From: Cyclobacteriaceae bacterium
GTDB lineage: Bacteria > Bacteroidota > Bacteroidia > Cytophagales > Cyclobacteriaceae
Length of the DNA stretch: 37,284 bases
NCBI GenBank assembly: GCA_027067135.1
Contig: JAMOMJ010000261.1
Coordinates: 1 to 37,284, forward strand
Direction of reading: 5' to 3'
In this document: positions 8,467-17,458 of the stretch, piece after piece
Layout of the letters: each line of letters opens with the position of its first letter
Numbering within the stretch: position 1 is the first letter of the stretch
Program-made: the position numbers and the translations under genes
Notes under the pieces: generated by a model
The model's input: only the letters and a program-made list of their open reading frames with translations
Database searches by the model: none
What the model was told of the DNA's origin: nothing

Positions 8467-10011
8467 TTAGTTTTTACGTAAAAGCTCCGTTAGCGAAGTG
8501 CTTTTTTCAAGCGTTACTCTAACCTCTCCTATAGCTACCCTCACTTGCTCCATACTGTCACGGTCTCGAATGGTTACTGTATTATCTTCCAACGTTTGGT
8601 GGTCAATTGTAACGCAGTATGGTGTGCCAATGGCATCTTGTCTGCGGTAACGCTTGCCAATGGCATCTTTTTCATCGTATTGAGCTGTGAAATCAAATTT
8701 TAACTCATCGATTAGCTCACGTGCTTTTTCGGGCAAACCATCTTTTTTGGTTAATGGCAATACCGCTACTTTAGTTGGTGCTAAAGCAGGAGGAATGTTC
8801 AGTACTATCCGTTCTGACCCATCTTCCAAGGTTTCTTCATTATAAGCTGCTGAAAGCACGGCCAAAAACATTCGATCGAGACCAATAGATGTTTCTACCA
8901 CAAAAGGCACATAGTTTTTGTTTTCTTGCGGATCGAAGAATTGTAATTTTTTACCAGAATGGTTTTCGTGGGCGGTTAAATCAAAATCGGTTCTTGAGTG
9001 AATACCTTCCAGCTCTTTAAATCCCATAGGAAAATCATATTCAATATCGGCCGCAGCATTGGCGTAATGCGCCAAGTTTAAATGATTGTGAAAACGGTAG
9101 CTGTTTTCGCCTAAGCCAAGAGCCTTATGCCATTTCATTCGTTTTTCTTTCCATTTTTCGTACCAGTCGAGTTCATCACCTGGTTTTACAAAAAACTGCA
9201 TTTCCATTTGCTCAAACTCACGCATTCTAAAAATAAACTGGCGGGCAATAATTTCGTTTCTAAAGGCTTTGCCAATTTGGGCAATCCCAAATGGCAGTTT
9301 CATTCTTGCAGATTTTTGCACGTTTAAATAGTTTACAAAAATACCTTGTGCTGTTTCCGGGCGTAAGTAAATGGTGCTGGCCTCTCCGGCAACTGAGCCC
9401 AGCTCAGTAGAAAACATAAGATTAAATTGCCTTACATCAGTCCAGTTTTTAGAACCAGAAACAGGACAGGAAATGTCTAAATCTTCAATAAGTGTTTTAA
9501 AGTCGTCATAGTTTTGGGTGTCAATTGCCTCTTGCATTCGTTTTTCAATACTGGCAATTTTCTCTTTATAGCCAACCACTCTTGGGTTGGTAGAAACAAA
9601 TTCTTCTTTGTTAAAGGCATCACCAAAACGCTTAGCGGCCTTCGCTACTTCTTTGTTTATTTTACCTTCAATTTTGGCAATATGGTCTTCTACCAATACA
9701 TCGGCACGGTATCGTTTTTTAGAATCCTTATTATCAATTAACGGGTCGTTAAAGGCATCTACATGGCCTGAGGCTTTCCAAGTAGTGGGGTGCATAAAAA
9801 TAGCGGAATCAATGCCCACAATATTCTCATTCATTTGCACCATCGATTTCCACCAATATTGCTTAATGTTATTCTTAAGCTCAACCCCATTTTGACCGTA
9901 ATCGTACGTGGCAGCAAGCCCATCGTAAATTTCACTTGAAGGAAAAATAAAGCCGTACTCTTTAGAATGCGAGACGATTTTTTTCAAAAGGTTATCATCA
10001 TTTTTTGCCAT
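8467..10011 (-). CDS. glyQS: Glycyl-tRNA synthetase, dimeric (alpha2) type
   Basis: Class II aminoacyl-tRNA synthetase of 514 residues charging tRNA-Gly. The N-terminal LLKKIVSHSKEYGFIFPSSEIY and YDYGQNGVELKNNIKQYWW blocks are typical. Motif 2 spans about residues 250-275 (FRNEIIARQFIFRMREFEQM), with LRPETAQGIF at 217-226 and motif 3 GLDRMFLAVL before the anticodon-binding domain (from ~400). I chose ATG 10011 (MAKNDD); a TTG at 10020 would add three residues. Single-chain bacterial/eukaryotic-like GlyRS, not the alpha2beta2 form. The stop codon is followed at once, in frame, by the M90 peptidase reading frame. Confidence 0.97.
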   Translation of the reverse strand: MAKNDDNLLKKIVSHSKEYGFIFPSSEIYDGLAATYDYGQNGVELKNNIKQYWWKSMVQMNENIVGIDSAIFMHPTTWKASGHVDAFNDPLIDNKDSKKRYRADVLVEDHIAKIEGKINKEVAKAAKRFGDAFNKEEFVSTNPRVVGYKEKIASIEKRMQEAIDTQNYDDFKTLIEDLDISCPVSGSKNWTDVRQFNLMFSTELGSVAGEASTIYLRPETAQGIFVNYLNVQKSARMKLPFGIAQIGKAFRNEIIARQFIFRMREFEQMEMQFFVKPGDELDWYEKWKEKRMKWHKALGLGENSYRFHNHLNLAHYANAAADIEYDFPMGFKELEGIHSRTDFDLTAHENHSGKKLQFFDPQENKNYVPFVVETSIGLDRMFLAVLSAAYNEETLEDGSERIVLNIPPALAPTKVAVLPLTKKDGLPEKARELIDELKFDFTAQYDEKDAIGKRYRRQDAIGTPYCVTIDHQTLEDNTVTIRDRDSMEQVRVAIGEVRVTLEKSTSLTELLRKN

Positions 10012-10166
10012 AGGCGGCAAAGTTAGTTATTTGTAAAAAGTTATCGGTTATTAGTAGCCAAACTTTAGTGAAACTATGAATCAACTGGAGACTCCTTGAC
10101 AAAAAGTGGAGATATTTTGAAGTTGCAGGGCATATAATTAGTATGTCACCTGCTAACTTAGATTTT

Positions 10167-12092
10167 TTAATATCCAAATTTAAGTGAGACCTCTGCTAAA
10201 CTTTTCTTAGAGCCTACCATCGTTAGTGTATCGCCTGCTCTAAGGCGGGTATAACCGTGGGATATTATTAAATTGCCCCTTCGTTTTACAGATAGGATAA
10301 TAACATCCGCAGGCAACCTTAAATTACGAATAAGTAAACCTTGGATATCGGTATTGAGCACCTGAACATCCACAGTATCCTGATCGCTTTCCATACCAAG
10401 TAGTAAGGAAGCTGCTTGCGGGGAACGCACAAAGTGATCGAGCAGAGAAACAATGGCAGTGGATGGATCTACAATAAGGGCTCCTAAATCGTGAAATTTG
10501 TTAAAGTTATGTCTGTTATTTAACCGAACCACCACATCACTTGTGCCAATATGTTCATAAATGAGGTTACATAAAATTAAATTTTCTTCATCGGTTAACA
10601 TTAACACTACCGCTTCAGAGAGCTTAGTGTCTAGATTATTGAGTGTTTCCAAACTAAGGTCAGAAATATGAAAGATGTCAAGATCTTCGTATTCATCTTT
10701 ATTAATGTCGTGCTTTAAAGTGGCCATTTTAACTTCCCATCCTGATTCGATGAGTTGCCTTGCGAGTGCTACCGACTGAGGTTCGAAGCCGAAAATTATG
10801 GCATCTTTAATACCATCAAAGGCTGGTGTATCTGCTCTGGTATGCCCTTCTTTTACTTTATTAATAGACCATTTAAAGAGTGGAGGCCCTACTATTTGGT
10901 TCACTACAATAACGGCAATTACAATGGTTGAAAACTGAACACCCCACTCAGGGAATGTGTTTGTTACTATTGTTGCAAGGCCGAGACCAACACCTGCTTG
11001 TGTAACATAAGGCATCCAGGCCAAACGCTTAAACAAAGGAGAATCGCCAGAGAGGGCTCCACCTATATATCCTCCTATCATTAATGAAATTAACCGAATA
11101 ATAAATAGCATAAAGGCGATCCCTGCCACTTCCGAAAGCATATCTAATTGCAAGCTGGCTCCTGCTAATAAGAAAAAAGGAACATAAATGTATTTTCCTG
11201 ACCGTTCTAAAATTCTTAGAAACTCTGGCCTGTATTTACTATAGTTGGTAACCCAGAAGCTGGCAATTATACACACTAACAAAGGTTCGATACTAATGCT
11301 GTGCTGGAAAAGGCCAAATGTATAATCATCTAACCAATAATGGAGGGCATACATCAGATAACCTCCTGTTAGGATTATCCATGCTTTATAAATTTGCTTC
11401 CAATTGGTTTGCAGAACTTTCGTAAGAAAAAACCCCAATAGAAAACCTGTAATAATACTTGCAACTAATTCTAATAGGAGAATTCCTGCAAAGCCCAAAC
11501 TAAGTTGCGTGTCTTCAAATAGAGCAATTGAAACCTCTAAACAAAAAGAAAAGAGAAGTATTACAAAGACATCTTTAAGTACAGTAACACCAATAGCCGT
11601 TTGTACAAAGGGCCCTTTTGCACGCATTTCGTTTACAACAGCAATGGCTGAAGCAGGAGACCGAGCCACAAAAATAACAGCAAACAAAGAAGAAGCGGCT
11701 AAACGGAGTGTGACAGAAAACTCCTGCATAAAAGGAATGAAACCAGATAGGAAGAAAACAGCCATTCCACTAATGAAAAAAGTTACTACCAGTTGGCTAA
11801 TGGTCATCCATTTGATACTATCAATACGGCTACGCATTTCACGTAGGTAGAGCTCGGCACTAGCGGCAAAGGCAATATACGCAAGAGCAAAATCATTAAT
11901 AAACCCTAAATGACCTATAGATGAAGCAGTAATTAGATTGATAATAAAAGGGCCGGTTAAAATTCCAGTAATTAACAACCCTGTTATTAAAGGAAGCTTG
12001 ATTTTTCTAAAATAACCCGCAATTTGAGCCGCAGACATGGCGACTACACCAAAACCAATAATTGCTACTAAAATTGCTACATTCTGATTCAT
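10167..12092 (-). CDS. CPA2-family K+/H+ (Kef-type) antiporter with TrkA-N and TrkA-C domains
   Basis: A 641-residue inner-membrane antiporter. Residues ~1-400 hold about 12-13 hydrophobic helices of the Na+/H+ exchanger fold (FVARSPASAIAVV and YVTQAGVGLGLA segments). A Rossmann-like TrkA-N region at ~425-545 begins AIIFGFEPQSVALARQL; its nucleotide-binding loop is degenerate (GFEPQS instead of GxGxxG). A TrkA-C domain closes the protein (~560-641, RLPADVIILSVKRRG and LRAGDTLTMVGS). The domain order is that of KefB/C-like potassium efflux systems. The degenerate loop makes classical NAD(H) gating uncertain. It stands alone, with 135-155-base gaps on either side. Confidence 0.93.
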   Translation of the reverse strand: MNQNVAILVAIIGFGVVAMSAAQIAGYFRKIKLPLITGLLITGILTGPFIINLITASSIGHLGFINDFALAYIAFAASAELYLREMRSRIDSIKWMTISQLVVTFFISGMAVFFLSGFIPFMQEFSVTLRLAASSLFAVIFVARSPASAIAVVNEMRAKGPFVQTAIGVTVLKDVFVILLFSFCLEVSIALFEDTQLSLGFAGILLLELVASIITGFLLGFFLTKVLQTNWKQIYKAWIILTGGYLMYALHYWLDDYTFGLFQHSISIEPLLVCIIASFWVTNYSKYRPEFLRILERSGKYIYVPFFLLAGASLQLDMLSEVAGIAFMLFIIRLISLMIGGYIGGALSGDSPLFKRLAWMPYVTQAGVGLGLATIVTNTFPEWGVQFSTIVIAVIVVNQIVGPPLFKWSINKVKEGHTRADTPAFDGIKDAIIFGFEPQSVALARQLIESGWEVKMATLKHDINKDEYEDLDIFHISDLSLETLNNLDTKLSEAVVLMLTDEENLILCNLIYEHIGTSDVVVRLNNRHNFNKFHDLGALIVDPSTAIVSLLDHFVRSPQAASLLLGMESDQDTVDVQVLNTDIQGLLIRNLRLPADVIILSVKRRGNLIISHGYTRLRAGDTLTMVGSKKSLAEVSLKFGY

Positions 12093-12205
12093 AGAAGGGT
12101 TTTATGACTCTAAACTTTAAGATAGTAAATTTTTGTTAGTTGTTCTTAATAATGCAGATTAGAATACCATTAGAATATTTATAACCCGAGGTTAAATGGC
12201 AATGT

Positions 12206-12235
12206 GGTTATAGCAAATTAGTGTTTGCTATAACC
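12206..12235. repeat. Perfect 12-bp hairpin containing the stop codon of the flavoprotein gene
   Basis: GGTTATAGCAAA (12206-12217) and TTTGCTATAACC (12224-12235) are exact reverse complements around a 6-base loop. The TAG stop of the 12228-13181 gene lies within the right arm. On the minus strand no T-run follows, so it is not a standard intrinsic terminator for that gene. A second small palindrome (TAACC-CGA-GGTTA) lies at about 12182-12194. Confidence 0.65.
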
Positions 12236-13181
12236 CTTTTACAAGATCCGCAATAATTTCCTTTAAAGGTCGAATAGATTTTACCGATTCAATGGCTGGG
12301 CCGGCTACCCATACATTTTGGTAAGTGGCGCTAAAAGCTGCTTTTTCAATCTTTTTCATGCCGTTGTACATAATAAGCATTTTAACATACTTTTTGAGCC
12401 ATTTATTTTTTTTAAGAAGCCACTCTAAAAAGTTTTTCTTGGTACCAACTTGCTGAACATAAGGAGTGTTGATAACTGTAATGGCGGTACCAGAAATTTT
12501 GGTTGATAGAATGATGTCTTTTTCACCATAATCGACCATTGCCTGTTTGTAATCCTGGCCAATGGGAGCTTCATCGCAAGCAATAAAAATGGTGCCTACT
12601 TGTACCCCTGCAGCACCAAGCTTCATAGCCTCTTTTATATCAGCACTTTTTGCAACACCACCAGCGGAAATAATAGGAATGGAACAGTTATTGGTTAATT
12701 CTTTAAGAAGGTCTTCGGGAGATGTTCCTCCACAATGGCCTCCAGCCCGGTTATTAACAGCAACAATTCCATCTGCGCCAAGTTCTTCCACTTTCTTGGC
12801 AAATTTTAAATCAATCACATCGCAAAATACTTTGATGCCGATTTTATGGGCCTGTTCAATTACTTCTCTAGGGCTTCCAAGGGAAGTAATGATATAGTCA
12901 ACCTTTAGTTCGATTAATGTTTTTAGCTGCGATTTATACTTTGGGTTTGATTTGTTAACAATAAGGTTTACACCAAACGGTTTATCACTATGCGCTTTGA
13001 TTTCTGCTATCGCATCTCTCAACTCTTGGTCAGTTCTGTAATTAAGCGCAGGAAAGGCAGCGGTTACACCAGCATCTAACGCAGCTTTAACCATAGCTGT
13101 ATTAGAAATTAAAAACATAGGCGCCACAATAACGGGGTACTGTATGCCTAAGAGTTGATTGAGCGTTTGTGGAGTTTTCAA
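12228..13181 (-). CDS. Nitronate monooxygenase-like FMN protein (NPD/FabK fold)
   Basis: A TIM-barrel FMN enzyme of 317 residues. It begins with the family's LGIQYPVIVAPMF block and has AVNNRAGGHCGGTSP around 142-155, where His149 matches the catalytic histidine of nitronate monooxygenases. IISAGGVAKSADIKEAMKLG and AGVQVGTIFIACDEA (~170-206) form the phosphate-binding end of the barrel. The family oxidises alkyl nitronates or, in FabK relatives, reduces enoyl-ACP; sequence alone does not decide. The N-terminal MKTPQTLNQL start is preceded by an AT-rich leader with no obvious ribosome site, usual in this phylum. The stop codon lies inside a perfect hairpin. Confidence 0.9.
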   Translation of the reverse strand: MKTPQTLNQLLGIQYPVIVAPMFLISNTAMVKAALDAGVTAAFPALNYRTDQELRDAIAEIKAHSDKPFGVNLIVNKSNPKYKSQLKTLIELKVDYIITSLGSPREVIEQAHKIGIKVFCDVIDLKFAKKVEELGADGIVAVNNRAGGHCGGTSPEDLLKELTNNCSIPIISAGGVAKSADIKEAMKLGAAGVQVGTIFIACDEAPIGQDYKQAMVDYGEKDIILSTKISGTAITVINTPYVQQVGTKKNFLEWLLKKNKWLKKYVKMLIMYNGMKKIEKAAFSATYQNVWVAGPAIESVKSIRPLKEIIADLVKGL

Positions 13182-13248
13182 GTAATTGAGGTTAAATAAA
13201 AATAATTTTAAAGATAAGTAGATTTACACGACAGAGCTCATAGATTGA

Positions 13249-14211
13249 TTATTTATCCCTTGACTTAAGCTGCGAAAAGTAGTGAACTAAAGAATTTTGA
13301 TTAGTTGAATTAATTGTTGTGAGTATGGTATTCCCTTTTTGCTCATATCTGGCAATCATGTTCATAACTTCTTCTTTCATGTTAATTTCATCGAAAATAA
13401 CAGATATAGCTTTAACTTTATTCTTGGCTTCATCATTATGAGAGTTATATAAATCGAGCAGAGAACGTTTGTTACCTGATAATTCCAATGCTTTTGTAAT
13501 CAAAATGGATTTCTTTTTATTAATAATGTCGCCCCCAATTTGTTTACCAAAGCCATCACCTCCATACAAATCGAGGAGGTCGTCTTGTAATTGAAAAGCC
13601 AGGCCAAGATTTACACCTATTTCATACAGTTTATCACTTTCTTCGGTTGGTGCGCCTGCTAGAATGGCTCCCATTTCTAAACTAAATCCTAAAAGCACAG
13701 CCGTTTTCTGGCGGATCATTTCTAAATATTCTTCCACAGAAACGGAAGGTAATTTTTCGAAATCCATATCCTTTTGCTGACCTTCGCACACTTCTTGAGC
13801 ACAGGTGTTGAATTTTTTAAGAATGGTCGGGAGCACATCTGCTGGAGCGTTGCTCAGCAAATCATAAGCTTTCACCATCATTACATCGCCTGATAAAATG
13901 GCAATATTGGCATCCCATTTTGTATGCACAGTTTCGTTGCCTCTACGGAGTGGTGCTTCGTCCATTATATCATCATGAACGAGTGTAAAATTGTGAAAAA
14001 CCTCTAAAGCTAAAATAGGTAGCACTACTTTTTCAACATCTTTTTTATACAATCGATAGGCCAACATTGCCAGCATGGGTCGCACTCTTTTACCTCCAAT
14101 ACTAAGGATATATTTTATTGGATCATAAAGAGTTGCAGGGTCTTTGGGGAGGGCAAGTTCTTTGAGACCAGCGTTAATTTTTTCTAAAAGTTGAGTTAGT
14201 TCTTTATTCAT
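13249..14211 (-). CDS. Short/medium-chain isoprenyl diphosphate synthase
   Basis: A 320-residue all-helical trans-prenyltransferase condensing IPP with allylic diphosphates for isoprenoid, quinone or carotenoid precursors. Both aspartate-rich motifs are present: DDIMD at residues 80-84 (followed by EAPLRRGNETVH) and DDLLD at 210-214 in FQLQDDLLDLYGG. GGKRVRPML at ~39-47 is the IPP-binding block. The residue five before the first Asp is Phe75. An aromatic residue there usually limits chain length to FPP/GGPP (established for this family). The GGPP versus FPP choice is inference. The gene begins right next to a repeat that fills the gap to rnr. Confidence 0.93.
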   Translation of the reverse strand: MNKELTQLLEKINAGLKELALPKDPATLYDPIKYILSIGGKRVRPMLAMLAYRLYKKDVEKVVLPILALEVFHNFTLVHDDIMDEAPLRRGNETVHTKWDANIAILSGDVMMVKAYDLLSNAPADVLPTILKKFNTCAQEVCEGQQKDMDFEKLPSVSVEEYLEMIRQKTAVLLGFSLEMGAILAGAPTEESDKLYEIGVNLGLAFQLQDDLLDLYGGDGFGKQIGGDIINKKKSILITKALELSGNKRSLLDLYNSHNDEAKNKVKAISVIFDEINMKEEVMNMIARYEQKGNTILTTINSTNQNSLVHYFSQLKSRDK

Positions 14212-14217
14212 ACGTTA

Positions 14218-14345
14218 GCCACAAAGGCAGAAAGAAACAAAGTTACACAAAGAGGTTGGCCGTAAAGGCGCAGAGACGCAAAGTTTTTTATCGGTATTTA
14301 CTCGAATGCAGCTTTTTGTTTATTTTCTTAGCGTCTTTGCGGTTA
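14218..14345. repeat. Inverted CGCAAAGACGC-type repeat filling the rnr-prenyl synthase gap
   Basis: The gap consists of AAAGGCAGAAAGAAAC-type and CGTAAAGGCGCAGAGACGC (14261-14279) repeats on one side and CTTAGCGTCTTTGCGGTTA (14327-14345) on the other. The two outer pieces are imperfect reverse complements. Such AAAGGCGCAGAGACGCAAAG units are widespread in Bacteroidota intergenic DNA (from memory). The rnr stop codon, TAA read on the minus strand, is the last triplet of the right-hand unit. Confidence 0.75.
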
Positions 14346-16502
14346 ATTTTCTTCCACAAACGCTAAATCAATCGTTCTACGATTTATGTTGGTATCAATT
14401 ACTTCCACTACTACCTTGTCTCCTAAGCTCAGCATCTTCTTATTGCGCTTGCCAATAATGCGATAATTGTCTTCGTCAAACTCGTAAAAATCATCTGTCA
14501 TTTCACTCATTCGAACCATGCCTTCGCATTTGGTTTCGGTAATTTCTACAAAAATACCCCACTCGGTTAACCCAGTAATTACACCGTTGTAAGGTTTGTC
14601 TTCGGCATTTTGCATAAACTCAACCTGCTTATACTTAATGGATGCGCGTTCGGCTTCAGCAGCTCTTTTTTCCATATCAGAACTGTGGAGGCAAAGCTCT
14701 TCATATTCGTCTTCACTTACTGATTTACCACCACTTAAATAGTGCTGCAATAATCGGTGCACCATCATATCGGGGTAACGCCTAATGGGCGAAGTAAAGT
14801 GTGTATAATGTGTAAATGCTAACCCAAAATGGCCGTTTGGCTCAGTGGTATATTTGGCTTTGGCCATAGAGCGAATGGCTAATGATTGAAGCACATTCTC
14901 CTCAGGCTTACCTTCAATTTCTGCTATAAGGTTATTAATGGAATTAGATATCCTATTTCCTTCTACATCTAATTCGTGACCAAAACGTTTGGCAAAGATG
15001 GCAAAGGTGTTGATTTTTTCAGGATCTGGGCTATCATGGGTTCTATACACAAAAGTATTCCTTTCTTTTCCTTTGTGGAGGTCGAACACATATTGGGCTA
15101 CTCGTTTGTTGGCTAGTAGCATAAATTCTTCCACCAGTTTATGTGCATCAACACGCACTTTAGGAACAACCCTTAACGGAGTTCCATCTTCTGTCAGTTC
15201 AAACCGAACTTCGGTAGTTTCAAAATTTATAGCACCTCGTTTCGAGCGTTCTTTTTTAAGCGTTTTAGCCAATCGGTTGAGCCCGTTAAGTTCTTTCGCA
15301 AAATCTCCTTGTTTAGTTACTATGCCTTCTTGTGCTTCTTCATAGGTAAACCTTCTGTCTGAATGTATGACGGTTCTACCAAACCACTCTTTAACAATTT
15401 GTGCATCTTGCGTAAGCTCAAACACAGCCGAAAAGGTGAGTTTATCTTCGTTTGGACGCAAAGAACAAAGTCCGTTCGAAATATGCTCTGGTAGCATCGG
15501 TATCGTTCTATCTACCAAATAAACCGAAGTGGCTCGTTTAACAGCCTCTTCTTCTAAGGCAGTTTTAGGGCGTACATAATGGGTTACATCGGCAATATGA
15601 ATGCCTATTTCCACATTCCCGTTTTTTAAGGGTTTATAAGAAATGGCATCATCAAAGTCTTTGGCATCAAGAGGGTCAATGGTAAAGGTTGTAACAGATC
15701 TAAAATCTTTACGCTTTTTTATTTCATCTGCTGGGAGTTTATCGTTTAGCTGGTTTGCTTCGTTTTCAACTTTGTTGGGAAACTCAAATGGCAAACCAAA
15801 CTCAGCCATAATCGAATGCATTTCTGCCTCATGTTTTCCTGCGGGTCCTAATACCCGAATCACTTCCCCTTCAGGGTTCTGACCATGGCTCGGCCACTTA
15901 TTAATTTTTACAATTACCTTATCCTTGTGGTTGGCATCCATAACCTTGTTTAATGGTATGAATACATCTATGTGGATTTTGCGGTTATCGGGTACGACAA
16001 AGGCATAGCGTGTGGAAAATTCAATTTTGCCCACTAACTCAGATGATTTTCTTGAAATAATCTTTTCTACTTGCCCTTCGGGGCGTTTGCCATGCTTTGT
16101 TGAAAACACCATTATTTCTACGGTGTCGCCATCCATGGCTTGTTTCAGCAAATCGGTCTTCACCCACACATCTCCATGGTCGGAGTTGGTTACAACATAG
16201 GCAAATCGAGCGTTTACGTGGTCAACGATACCTGTTACAGTTTCTGCTTTTTTAAGACTTTTATAGCTATTTCTTAGCTTCTCTACTTTTCCTTCTCGCG
16301 CAAGCATTTCTAAAATCGGTAACACCGAAGCTTTAGAGGATGAATCGCGAATGTTTAATCGTTTGATTAGTTGTTTACTCGAATATGCCTTGCTGATATT
16401 ACAATCTAGGTAATCAAGGACTTTTGCTTTTATTACTTTAGGGTCAAATTTTCGTTTTCCTCCAATTCGAGGAGCCCTTTTTTTGTTTCGTTTTTTACTC
16501 AT
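14343..16502 (-). CDS. rnr: Ribonuclease R (RNB-family 3'-5' exoribonuclease)
   Basis: Processive 3'-5' exoribonuclease of 719 residues that degrades structured RNA. Order: a basic N-terminus (SKKRNKKRAPRIGGKRK) and winged-helix segment (~25-85), two cold-shock-type RNA-binding domains (~88-225), the RNB catalytic domain starting near 265, and an S1 domain (~635-712, YNGVITGLTEWGIFVEI). The catalytic motif TIDPLDAKDFDDAISY (~274-289) carries the clustered metal-binding aspartates. GHFGLAFTHYTHFTSPIRRYPD is the conserved RNB end. Length is normal for RNase R. The stop codon lies in the adjoining repeat, and another repeat lies just upstream of its start. Confidence 0.97.
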   Translation of the reverse strand: MSKKRNKKRAPRIGGKRKFDPKVIKAKVLDYLDCNISKAYSSKQLIKRLNIRDSSSKASVLPILEMLAREGKVEKLRNSYKSLKKAETVTGIVDHVNARFAYVVTNSDHGDVWVKTDLLKQAMDGDTVEIMVFSTKHGKRPEGQVEKIISRKSSELVGKIEFSTRYAFVVPDNRKIHIDVFIPLNKVMDANHKDKVIVKINKWPSHGQNPEGEVIRVLGPAGKHEAEMHSIMAEFGLPFEFPNKVENEANQLNDKLPADEIKKRKDFRSVTTFTIDPLDAKDFDDAISYKPLKNGNVEIGIHIADVTHYVRPKTALEEEAVKRATSVYLVDRTIPMLPEHISNGLCSLRPNEDKLTFSAVFELTQDAQIVKEWFGRTVIHSDRRFTYEEAQEGIVTKQGDFAKELNGLNRLAKTLKKERSKRGAINFETTEVRFELTEDGTPLRVVPKVRVDAHKLVEEFMLLANKRVAQYVFDLHKGKERNTFVYRTHDSPDPEKINTFAIFAKRFGHELDVEGNRISNSINNLIAEIEGKPEENVLQSLAIRSMAKAKYTTEPNGHFGLAFTHYTHFTSPIRRYPDMMVHRLLQHYLSGGKSVSEDEYEELCLHSSDMEKRAAEAERASIKYKQVEFMQNAEDKPYNGVITGLTEWGIFVEITETKCEGMVRMSEMTDDFYEFDEDNYRIIGKRNKKMLSLGDKVVVEVIDTNINRRTIDLAFVEEN

Positions 16503-16532
16503 AATTATTGTTCAAAAATACACAAAACATAT

Positions 16533-16647
16533 CGTCATTCCTGCGAAGGCAGGAATCTGTCTTACTTTGTAAGCGTAGAAGTGTGTGTTGTGTTAAATAT
16601 TAAATTTTCTTCCATTCCTACAGATTCCCACCTACGTGGGAATGACG
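16533..16647. repeat. Paired palindromic (REPIN-like) element
   Basis: Two 28-base arms in inverted orientation, 16533-16560 (CGTCATTCCTGCGAAGGCAG...) and 16620-16647, are separated by 59 bases. Each arm is itself a hairpin: ATTCCTGC-GAAG-GCAGGAAT on the left and ATTCCCAC-CTAC-GTGGGAAT on the right. The arms differ at five positions, four of which are paired changes that keep each small stem intact. The left hairpin core is the same as in the element at 26351-26380. It occupies most of the 191-base gap between rnr and the exonuclease gene. Confidence 0.85.
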
Positions 16648-16693
16648 TAATGGGGGAGAAGGAATGGCATTGTTAACTAGTGATAATGCTAAT

Positions 16694-17416
16694 TTATTCC
16701 ACTATATGGATATTCTTTTCATTTATTAATGGTTGGCCTTTGAGTCGTAATAGCAATTGAGCTGTAACAATTACATCTCTGGCACAGTACTCGGCTATTC
16801 GTTCTAAGCCTTCTTCATTTTCTTCATAATATACTTGGCTTACCTGGCTGCCGTCAATGTCAGATTTACTAGAGGGTATTTCAAAAATGGCAGCTAACAA
16901 ATCAAGTGAAGTGTAATTCTTTCTATCTCCAAATTTCCAAAGCTCCATTGTATCAATATGATTCACTTCCCAAGGCTTTTTAGCAGCCGTGTCTAATAAT
17001 TCTGGGAGTTGGAGGCTATTGACTAATAGCCTTCTAGAGAGATAAGGAAAGTCAAACTCTTTTCCGTTATGACCGCATAGATACGTGGTTTTAGGATTAA
17101 ACTTACTAAGAACTTCAATAAATTTTTCTAAAAGTTCTTTTTCATTATCGCTGGAGATAGCCCGAACTCTAAAATGCCACTCCTCTTTTTGGTACACATA
17201 AAACCCAATGGCAACAACAATTATTTGCCCAAATTCTGCGTAAATACCAGCTCTTTCATGGTACATTTCATCAGGAGTAATTTCGTCTGGGTTTCTTAAT
17301 GTAAACGCTTTTCTATCCCATTGCTTTTGCAATCGTTCTGATAACTCATCATAAGAAGCGGTACTTCTAATGGTTTCAATATCAATAACTAAGATTTCAG
17401 AAAGAGAATAATTCAT
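16694..17416 (-). CDS. DnaQ-fold 3'-5' exonuclease (PolB-associated exonuclease type)
   Basis: A 240-residue predicted 3'-5' exonuclease of the ribonuclease H-like superfamily, matching the 'predicted 3'-5' exonuclease related to the PolB exonuclease domain' group. Exo I reads VIDIETIRS with Asp12 and Glu14. Exo II is YLCGHNGKEFDFPYLSRR around 92-110, and Exo III includes YCARDVIVTAQLLLRL near 212-227. The long insert between Exo I and II (YAEFGQIIVVAIGFY) is typical. It probably acts in DNA or RNA end trimming; no polymerase domain is attached. It is separated from the HicBA pair by 42 bases. Confidence 0.85.
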   Translation of the reverse strand: MNYSLSEILVIDIETIRSTASYDELSERLQKQWDRKAFTLRNPDEITPDEMYHERAGIYAEFGQIIVVAIGFYVYQKEEWHFRVRAISSDNEKELLEKFIEVLSKFNPKTTYLCGHNGKEFDFPYLSRRLLVNSLQLPELLDTAAKKPWEVNHIDTMELWKFGDRKNYTSLDLLAAIFEIPSSKSDIDGSQVSQVYYEENEEGLERIAEYCARDVIVTAQLLLRLKGQPLINEKNIHIVE

Positions 17417-17458
17417 ACGTACAATATATGAATAATTAAGTTGTAATCAAATGGATTA

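Noticed and set aside
11404-11850. A 148-codon plus-strand ORF opposite the antiporter
   Set aside because: It is a shadow of the antiporter reading frame, rich in Lys/Arg/Thr/Ser, with no domain-like pattern.
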